From Silene noctiflora (taxonomy: Eukaryota > Streptophyta > Magnoliopsida > Caryophyllales > Caryophyllaceae): a DNA stretch of 26,568 nucleotides. The stretch's first letter is position 1. Each line of letters opens with the position of its first letter. This document shows, one piece after another, positions 20,595 through 26,568 of the stretch. Under the pieces are notes generated by a model that was not told where the DNA came from, searched no databases, and saw only the letters and a list, made by a program, of their open reading frames with translations. The stretch lies in NCBI GenBank assembly GCA_009801015.1, contig VHZZ01022476.1, positions 3,309-29,876 on the forward strand. The letters are read 5' to 3'. A program made the position numbers and the translations under genes.

Positions 20595-21578
20595 CTATTC
20601 CTCCAAATCAAAAGGTGGAATTTGTTTCCTATTTAGAAAGCCTTGCATGTCCTCAATATGACGACAATCTCGTTCTTGGAAATCAACAACACCCGTTACT
20701 AATCCATTTAGCTCGTAAACCTTGTTTACAAGCAAATAAAATGCTGCTCCAAAACACAAAATCCCACAGAAAACAAAACTAAATACGATGTTAACCAATG
20801 CCTTGGCACGATGCAACGATTCTTCATCGGTACAGGTAACCAAATCCCGACCATGATCATCGGCGAGCAGGAGACAACCTTTCGGTGCAAACTCCGGCAT
20901 CCACAACATAATTCCCATGACAAATAGCCATAAACCATGGAAGATTATAGCAAGTGACCTTATGTAGCACACCATGAAACTGTTAGGCAGCCATATGCTT
21001 AAGAGGCTAAAACCAACACATACCGAAAGCAGCAATTGTAAAAGCACATGGTATTGGCCTTCTAAGCCGACATGGTCGGTGGTGTGGAAGTGAATTAGGA
21101 GAAGCTCTTGGCCGAATGCCATGGCCCCGAACAAATGCCCAATCTCGATACTGGTGTCGTCTTGCATTATTGGCCTTGATGGCCTGAACTTGTCAAGTAA
21201 GACGGAGAAAAGGGCGTATATGAAGAAGGCCATGGCAATACAAGCATGTTAAATGTGGTATATGTGAGTAGCATTGAACGTGCCATCGTGATCGAACGGA
21301 GAGAAATAGAGCTCCATTGAAGCGTAGATGGAGCATGCTATTAAGCTAATGTAAGGCTCCAAGTACCTTGAATATTTGGTGGGAAACCATGCAAGGGATT
21401 TGAAGGTTTTATGTCTTGTTTTGATTTTTATTTGATTGTACAAGTGCCATAGCCCTGCTATCACGAACACCAATCCAAGCATTACATGACCATGTTGGAG
21501 TCGTGATCCCTCCAGCGACAGATTCGGAGTCGAGGAGGACACTGAAGAGATTGAAGATGAGTTGAGCTGTGTTGACAT
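20595..21578 (-). pseudogene. TMEM45/DUF716 family membrane protein gene with one in-frame stop
   Basis: A single 328-codon frame on the minus strand from ATG 21578 to the stop ending at 20595. The start MSTQLNSSSISS is followed by QHGHVMLGLVFVIAGLWHLYN, the HG...GxWH opening of DUF716/TMEM45 proteins; further family hallmarks are YLEPYISLIACSIYASMELY, FGQELLLIHFHTTDHVGLEG with the His-rich FHxTxHxGLEG signature, and FHGLWLFVMGIML. Seven hydrophobic helices fit the family. Codon 110 is TAA (21249-21251), inside IYH-I-stop-HACIAMAFF where relatives usually have a Phe-Glu-His-like sequence. Nothing else is damaged, so this is a recent loss, a strain-specific null allele or a sequencing error. 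No GT-AG intron would remove the stop without deleting helix 3. Plant members have been tied loosely to stress and virus response; biochemical role is unknown. Confidence 0.85.
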
Positions 21579-21646
21579 TGTTAAGCTAAGCCAAATATGG
21601 GTTGATGAAGAGTGATTGTGGTAGGCGTAGGGATGAGAAATGAGTC

Positions 21647-21655
21647 CTATTTATT
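21647..21655 (-). promoter_or_regulatory. Likely TATA box of the TMEM45-like gene
   Basis: AATAAATAG on the minus strand, about 70 bp upstream of the ATG at 21578. That leaves room for a leader of about 40 bases. The position is plausible, but nothing else supports it. Confidence 0.45.
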
Positions 21656-21776
21656 GAGCTTTAATATCTCCATATTGTTCTGTTTTTATTGTTTTTATTT
21701 TGGAAAGCCATTTGGTGCCATCAGCTGATATTGAATTTCAAAACCACATTAAATAAATTAAAATTAACGTAGGGGT

Positions 21777-22223
21777 AAAAATGTAAATGTGCACCAACTA
21801 TTTATTTTTTTTTTTTTTTACGATTGATGATTTTGAAGACTGTGATAATAGTTATAAAATTACAAATCACTATCCGCTTGTGCTGATTGGAACTGATATT
21901 TGCTCTGACCATATAAGAATCAAATGCGATGCCTCTTGAAAGTCAGATTTCAAAGCAAGTGCTGGTTAGATCTTCCTTGACAAAAATGGGGTTCTTTTTT
22001 TATTGAGGACATGCATCTTTCTGGGCAAAGTCTCCTTTTCAGGCCGAAGCTATGACATTAAGACAGACGATCTCTGATGCTATTCCCAGAGGATATAAGC
22101 ACATAGATGTGACTACGGACTCCTTGAACCTGGCTTTGCAAGTCAATGGAGTTGGTGATATCACTCATGATTCTGCCGGTATTCTTATATGGTCAGAGCA
22201 AAAATGTAAATGTGCACCAATTA
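21777..22223. mobile_element. Retroposed insertion carrying an RNase H-like fragment
   Basis: Two 24-bp direct repeats differing at one base (21777-21800 and 22200-22223, core ATGTAAATGTGCACCAA) bracket about 400 bp, as a retroposition target duplication would. A T-run (21801-21819) follows the left copy, which is a poly(A) tail if the inserted RNA was minus-sense. The plus strand, however, encodes an RNase H-like (RVT_3) fragment: IKCDAS near 21921, FQAEAMTLRQ and IDVTTDSLNLALQ, giving the D-E-D acidic residues. It is interrupted by several stops upstream of 22052. Such domains end plant L1-type LINEs and also occur alone. The opposite senses of tail and domain are unexplained. Confidence 0.55.
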
Positions 22224-22315
22224 AGTCATGGTAACTTGGTAAGGTTTTAGTTTGTAAACTCTTATGTAGATGTAAATGATGAATCACTCACATTAATTCT
22301 TTCAATAAATCTCCC

Positions 22316-22330
22316 TTGTGACGGTCACAA
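22316..22330. repeat. Perfect 15-bp palindrome
   Basis: TTGTGACGGTCACAA, two 7-bp arms around a central G, followed after GC by a further TTGTGACG. Similar TTGTGA-type palindromes end some plant MITEs, but I could not find a partner end. Confidence 0.5.
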
Positions 22331-22596
22331 GCTTGTGACGTCTCGCCAAAATTCCATGTCAGCAATATGCAATTATGGTAGAATCAAGAATGGCACCATA
22401 TAACCTTAGATATATACTGTAGCAAATTTGCTAGGGTGATTAAGTTTTTTGCTAATGATGTTATTTGACAAATTAATTGAAGTAATGGGGTTGGTTTCAA
22501 ATTATTAAGGGTTATTAAATATATCTATGTCGGCGTTTCCCCCCCTAATTTTGGGTAAAACCGCTACTTAAACTAGCGATTTTGCCTTCTTTTCTA

Positions 22597-22804
22597 CTCC
22601 CTCCGTCTCGGTCATTTGTTGTCCTTTGATTTTGGCACAAAGACCAAGGAAAGAGGAGAGAGCCAATTATAAGATGACAAATGAACTAAATTGAATGTGA
22701 AAGATCAAATTACTTATCAAATGCAATACTAAAATAGAAAAGACAACAAATCATTGAGACACTCCAAAATGAAAAAGGACAACAAATGACCGGGACGGAG
22801 AGAG
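22597..22804. mobile_element. Stowaway MITE (208 bp)
   Basis: The terminal inverted repeats are about 31 bp and differ at two positions: CTCCCTCCGTCTCGGTCATT at the left, and CTCTCTCCGTCCCGGTCATT at the right on the reverse strand, both continuing TGTTGTCCTTT. TA duplications flank it (22595-22596 and 22805-22806). This matches Stowaway consensus ends and mariner-type target choice. It has no coding capacity and would move only with a mariner-type transposase in trans. Confidence 0.95.
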
Positions 22805-22806
22805 TA

Positions 22807-23148
22807 TCATTTTAGATAAAACCGCTACGTAAACTAGTACGAGTACTTGCCATGTCATTGACAATCTACTATCTACTGCATCTCTTAAGCTAAGCTTGTA
22901 TTTTCGAACACTAAATACTAAATATAATTATTTCAAGAATTATGTTTGATTCTGATAAAAAATAATAATGATTTTTTCAACATTGTCTTGATTCTGATCT
23001 AAGATAATAATACTAAAACATCATTGATTCCGTAGATCATGCATGGCATGTGGTTAGTAGATCCTCATGTGCACGTATAACAAAACACTATGAGAATAAT
23101 AAATTTAGGGTCCAAGATGAGTAGTAGTTGTGGTAGACATTTTACGTG
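22807..23148. other. AT-rich spacer
   Basis: After a 21-bp direct-repeat copy (22817-22837) shared with the far side of the Stowaway element, no gene, terminal repeat or RNA gene is apparent. Confidence 0.45.
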
Positions 23149-23707
23149 ATAAAGCTGACTCGATCTGAATGGCTCGACTTGATACGGTTGACCTCAGATT
23201 TGAAAGTAACCCGAATATGATCTTAAATTCGAATTGACTCGACCCGATCTAGACCCGACCCGATCCGAACCTTGATTGACCAAATATTGACGACCCGAGA
23301 TGACCCGATCCGAAAAGACCCGGCCATAATTGACTCGATCCAAAATGACTTAAAAGTGACCCAAAATAACCCAAAACAACAAATACTTCGTCATATTGGT
23401 GTTATATACATCGAAATAGAGTTCCATTTGTTACAATTATCCTTAATATAAAATTAAATTTGCAAAATAGTAATTCTTTTTCAAAATAGTACAAGCTAAG
23501 TGTTTTAATTATTAATCCAAAATCGACCAGACTCAAAATGACCCGTATCCGAAAGTGACCCAACAACAGGTCACCTGAAAGTGGCCCAAAACTCGAAATG
23601 ACCTAACTCTACTTGTCCCATCCAAAATATATGACAGACCCAAAATACCAAGATCCAAACTGGCCCTACACATACCCGACTTGGTCAACCCATTTGCAAC
23701 ATCTAGT
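23149..23707. mobile_element. Old GACCCGA-rich repeat element
   Basis: Many short copies of GACCCGA, GACCCAAAA and GACTCGA lie in the same direction across about 550 bp, separated by an AT-rich middle (23380-23520). The start (AAGCTGACTCG) and end (CAACCCATTTGCAACAT) weakly match the GCTGGCAA-type end of the fresher copy at 26369. It is a noncoding, old and diverged member of a plant repeat type probably mobilised by DNA transposition; superfamily uncertain. Confidence 0.5.
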
Positions 23708-23734
23708 GGTAGTGGTATAATGGTGGTGATAGAC

Positions 23735-23836
23735 TCGTTGTAGTAGTAGTAGTATAGTAGTAATAATAGTATATTAGTAATTATTATTGTTGTTTTTAAT
23801 TTTTTTGTAATTATAAATGCAATTATTATTGTGTTC
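23735..23836. repeat. Imperfect trinucleotide microsatellite region
   Basis: GTAGTAGTAGTAGT followed by AATAAT/ATT-rich sequence; low complexity and noncoding. It adjoins the tail side of the repeat at 23837. Confidence 0.6.
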
Positions 23837-24168
23837 AAAACAATTACAAGAAATTAGTGGGCAATCGAGATACTATTTACGCCCCAACTCCTTTTGTGAT
23901 AGTAAAACTAATTCTAGTAAAGATATGGGCAATAGTGCTTCGGCATCCTGAGGCACAGAAAATTTCTGAATTCGTTTGACTAAGGCAACAACATTCGTCT
24001 GTAACTCCCCCAACGAAGAGAAGGAGAAAGGTAAGAAATCTTAACCAATCGCCGTACACAAGCCCCCATATGTGACACATTTGCGCTGAGCAGCATCAAC
24101 CACCAATTCACCACACTTCCACATTTCCAGGCACAAAATCAGACATCCCGGACTGAGTCAAGAGGGAA
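23837..24168 (-). repeat. Unknown retroposon-like family, longer copy with coding-like remnant
   Basis: On the minus strand a 55-codon open stretch (23873-24040) ends SVPQDAEALLPISLLELVLL followed by SQKELGRK-stop. It reads like real protein, but I do not recognise it. The 82 bp at its 3' end (23837-23919) recur at 24781-24862 with roughly 75-80% identity, where the same frame reads LGLDLLSQKEWG. In both copies an ATT/AAT-rich tail lies immediately beyond the shared end, as in 5'-truncated retroposons with simple-repeat tails. The hAT MITE at 24177 sits in the upstream part. Possible LINE 3' end or retrocopied host gene. Confidence 0.4.
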
Positions 24169-24176
24169 GACCTAGT

Positions 24177-24685
24177 TAGGAGTGAGCAAACTTAGATCCG
24201 GACCGGAAAAATGGATCAGACCGGACCATTTGGTCTGGACCAAACCCGGACCGAATTATTTTGGTCCGGTCCTCGGTCCTCATTTTTCCAAGTTTCGGTC
24301 TTCCGTCCGGTCCGGTCCAAGACCGGTTAATTTAGGTCCGGACCGAATGGACCAAATTTCATGTTTTAAAGATTAATCATTAAAATATTATGAATGAAAT
24401 TAACATTTTATCTTCCAAAGACTTAATAAATTAGTATTGTCAATGATTTTCATAAAAAAACTTCGTTTAATTATTTAAATGCATTTTATTTAGCGGAATT
24501 AAAATGTAATTATCGTATACGAAACAAGAAAAAACTATTTTTAGGTCCATTTCAGTCCAAGACCGGACCAAATATTTCGGGTTCGGTCTGGTCCAAGACC
24601 GAAAGTTTTAGGTCCGGTCTTCGGTACACTAAATTTTTATTTTCGGTCTTCGGTCGGTCCGGTCTTGGTCCGATTCTCAGCCCTA
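24177..24685. mobile_element. hAT-type MITE (509 bp) with 8-bp target duplication
   Basis: It is flanked by a perfect 8-bp direct repeat GACCTAGT (24169-24176 and 24686-24693), the length made by hAT transposases. The ends are imperfect inverted repeats: TAGGAGTGAGCAAA at the left, TAGGGCTGAGAATC at the right on the reverse strand. The outer 150-200 bp of each side are packed with GGTCCGGACC-like palindromes (for example GTCCGGTCCGGTCC near 24306), and the middle is AT-rich. There is no coding capacity. A truncated relative lies at 7122-7257. Confidence 0.9.
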
Positions 24686-24780
24686 GACCTAGTCAGATCC
24701 ACACATACATCACGCCTCTATCCCAAGAATAAAGTTACAAATCCGCAGGACACAGAGGGCTTATTATTATTATTATTAAC

Positions 24781-24862
24781 AAAACATTTACAAAAAATTA
24801 GTGGGCAACCGAGATACTATCTGGGCCCCACTCCTTTTGCGATAACAAATCGAGTCCTAGTA
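24781..24862 (-). repeat. 5'-truncated copy of the 23837 retroposon-like family
   Basis: This shares ATTAGTGGGCAA, CGAGATACTAT and ACTCCTTTTG with 23837-23919 and is preceded on the plus strand by (TTA)n at 24762-24778, i.e. a (TAA)n tail on the minus strand. Only the 3' 80 bp are present. Confidence 0.6.
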
Positions 24863-24865
24863 TAT

Positions 24866-24866
<1 letters not shown>

Positions 24867-24905
<39 letters not shown>

Positions 24906-24923
24906 AATTATTATTATTATTAT
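24867..24923. repeat. (ATT)n microsatellite
   Basis: About 57 bp of ATT/TTA repeats with one ACA interruption near 24904, directly left of the inverted-repeat element at 24924. Confidence 0.9.
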
Positions 24924-25742
24924 AACGAAATTTATTTTCGCAGTACGATTTTTACTCATTACAGTACCTTTTGCATCAAACTTTCCATTTGTTTACCTTT
25001 AACTAAAAAACACAAAGCTAATTCTTTCTAACTTCTCTCTATTGTTGAAACCCTCATCTTTTTCAACCTCCTCGAAAATTTTCAATTATGAATGAGTAGT
25101 TGTGTGAAAAATAGATATGTGATTTATTAATTCTATATTAATAATTAAATTCACTCTTTTTTATAATTTTTTTTTTCCTTCCTTCCTTTTCAATCAAAGA
25201 TATTTTTATCACTAAGTTGATTTAACATTTGAGTAAATAATGTCGTACTTTTATACAAAATAAAAAGAAAAAAACTCTCAAATCTCAACGTGAGATGTAG
25301 TACACAGGGATGAGATGCAGTACACAACCAACAACATGAACAACCTCCACGCATCCCCCTGACCCACCCACCCCCAGCCCATGTCTGCAAACCCACCGCT
25401 GGCGGTTTGGCCGGCCGGTAAAGTCCCTCCAACCAGCAACCAGTGTGATCCACCCGGTTTCCCTGATGCCCTACGCAACCACCCTAACATAATCCCCAGT
25501 GCGACTCACAGCCGGCAGCGATCTACTCCGCTGACGACCCCCATCATCGGACGACGACAACTCTAGCCGGAAATAGGTGATGTAAAATTAGAGGATAATG
25601 GACATGTAAAATTAGAGGATAATGGATATGTAAAATTAGAGAGAAATTAGAGAGGGAAAATGGAAGGAAAAATGGAAGGGGTATAATTGTCAATAGTGTA
25701 CTACGATGAGTAAAATGTGTACTGCGAAAATCAGCACCCTTA
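24924..25742. mobile_element. Non-autonomous terminal-inverted-repeat element, about 820 bp
   Basis: The left end (24924-24968) and the reverse complement of the right end (25698-25742) share ATTTTCGCAGTAC exactly, and then align through TTTTACTCAT and AGTAC over about 45 bp. The interior is noncoding, with T/C-rich left and GC-richer centre (25320-25560) and a three-unit tandem repeat near the right end. The target duplication cannot be read because both flanks are ATT/TATAAT simple sequence. Superfamily is unknown; the long inverted repeats suggest a Mutator-like or hAT-like MITE. Confidence 0.6.
25580..25641. repeat. 24-bp tandem repeat, 2.6 units
   Basis: Units at 25580, 25604 and 25628 begin ATGTAAAATTAGAG and continue GATAATGGA; the third is partial. 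It lies inside the inverted-repeat element. Confidence 0.9.
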
Positions 25743-25893
25743 TTATAATTATAAAAACGCAATTATCATTAACCTTAAAACATGTATTATTACTATCCAA
25801 GGTAGCTTCAGGTACTGCGCGTGTTTCACACACATGTTTTTGACGACCACAGTGAGAGGAATTAATAAAATTAGTTCCTCCAACATTTTAATT

Positions 25894-26280
25894 ACCATCA
25901 ATGAGTGGAAAATGTACTCTATACTAGATCCTAAGTCTAGAATGAAAGAAGCACATAATCAAGGTAAAGAACAAAGTTTACCTAGCGCTGAAAATATACG
26001 CCTACTAGCAGGTTTATTTAGCAATGATTCATTAGAGACTACCCCGAAAATGAATAAAGACAACACTTATTTTAGGTCTACTCCTTATGATGACCACCTT
26101 GATACACATAAGGATTCTGGGCATATGAGAAATATGACAAATGATGCAAATGAAGTAAACAAGAAAGGGTTATTTACGAAAATACATAAGAAGTATGTAG
26201 GATTTTTGACCTATGTATTAGTTGAAGTTAGAGAAATTTTAAAGCTTTATTTCAATGAACATTATAGAGTTCTAACCTAA
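25894..26280 (+). CDS. Unrecognised ORF, possibly a gene fragment
   Basis: This frame is open from about 25717, but the part before 25894 lies in repeat and AT-rich sequence, so the ATG at 25894 (MYSILDPKSRMKEAHNQGKE) is the more credible start, giving 128 residues. It is hydrophilic, rich in Lys, Asp and Asn, with an aliphatic stretch YVGFLTYVLVEVREILKLYF near the C terminus. I recognise no domain. It could be chance in AT-rich DNA, an exon, or a fragment of a transposon gene. No promoter or ribosomal context helps. Confidence 0.3.
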   Translation, partial: TINEWKMYSILDPKSRMKEAHNQGKEQSLPSAENIRLLAGLFSNDSLETTPKMNKDNTYFRSTPYDDHLDTHKDSGHMRNMTNDANEVNKKGLFTKIHKKYVGFLTYVLVEVREILKLYFNEHYRVLT

Positions 26281-26368
26281 GAGAAAAGAATGCTCAAGTA
26301 TTCAATAAGATTTATTGCTGACAATATTGAAAACAATCAATCAAAGGAGTTAGTAAGGGTATTACTAC

Positions 26369-26568
26369 AGCTGGCAAGTTTGACCCGATCCGAACCCGAG
26401 CAAACCCGACAGGACCCGAAAATATTGTGACCCGAAACCGACCCGACCCGACCCGACCTGATGACGACCCGTAACCCGACATGACCCGATTATCACAGAC
26501 CCGAACCCGACCTAGACCTGACCCGATATTGACCCGACCCGATACTGACCCGATTAAATTGATGACCC
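26369..26568. mobile_element. GACCCGA-rich repeat element, cut by the window end
   Basis: It begins AGCTGGCAAGTTTGACCCGA and then runs as dense GACCCGA / CCCGAACC repeats to the end of the window. It is much less diverged than the copy at 23149-23707. It is noncoding, and the right end is outside the window. Confidence 0.6.

Noticed and set aside
20573-20782. 69-codon plus-strand ORF
   Set aside because: It is antisense to the C-terminal part of the TMEM45-like gene.
21200-21300. An intron that would remove the stop in the TMEM45-like gene
   Set aside because: No GT-AG pair here removes the TAA without deleting the helix that begins HACIAMAFF.
24182-24376. 64-codon plus-strand ORF
   Set aside because: It translates the GGTCCGGACC palindromes of the hAT MITE.
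25190-25566. Overlapping 60-87 codon ORFs on both strands
   Set aside because: They lie in the GC-rich core of the inverted-repeat element; mutual overlap and composition argue for noncoding sequence.

Overview
The window looks like nuclear DNA of a flowering plant: one intron-rich gene with canonical GT-AG introns, a second probably intronless gene, AT-rich spacers, and many plant-type transposable elements (Asp-tRNA-primed Ty3/gypsy LTRs, a DD39D plant mariner, a Stowaway MITE, a hAT MITE, GACCCGA-rich repeats). The LTR types and their ACTCGATCGAGT motifs suggest a eudicot, perhaps Caryophyllales, but this is an impression, not a result.

Layout. 1-2514 is a nest of broken LTR retrotransposons, all reading on the minus strand. 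One LTR runs off the left edge (1-633). It sits in a fragment of a second element that keeps a partial LTR (634-852), a short gag piece, a tRNA-Asp primer-binding site and a full LTR (1282-2514). 2515-3362 is a degenerate array of long-period repeats. 3363-6911 is a plant mariner-like element with a decayed transposase on the minus strand, split by a solo LTR (5092-6427) flanked by a perfect 5-bp target duplication. 6914-7534 is spacer with a hAT MITE remnant.

7535-19179 is the main gene, a twelve-exon RRP6-like 3 (RRP6L3) gene on the plus strand. The exons join in frame into 938 codons: an N-terminal membrane anchor, a DEDDy 3'-5' exonuclease with all five metal-binding/catalytic residues, an HRDC-like helical segment, a CxxC...CxxCH (HNH-like) module, an acidic linker and a basic helical tail. 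Large introns hold a 158-bp tandem duplication, a G-quadruplex-prone run, a (TG)12 microsatellite and a compositionally mirrored MITE-like insertion.

20595-21578 (minus) is a TMEM45/DUF716 seven-helix membrane protein gene, open over its whole length except for one in-frame TAA at codon 110. From 21.7 kb to the right edge is repeat territory: a retroposed RNase H-like fragment between 24-bp direct repeats, a Stowaway MITE, an old GACCCGA element, a two-copy unknown retroposon family, a 509-bp hAT MITE with an 8-bp target duplication, an ~820-bp terminal-inverted-repeat element, an unrecognised 129-codon ORF, and a second GACCCGA element cut by the window end.

I see no prokaryotic-type system, CRISPR array, rRNA or tRNA gene. 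The points most worth following are the EXD2-like architecture of RRP6L3, the GATCG-centred palindrome clusters placed just upstream of the TATA box in three different LTRs, and the single-stop TMEM45-like gene.
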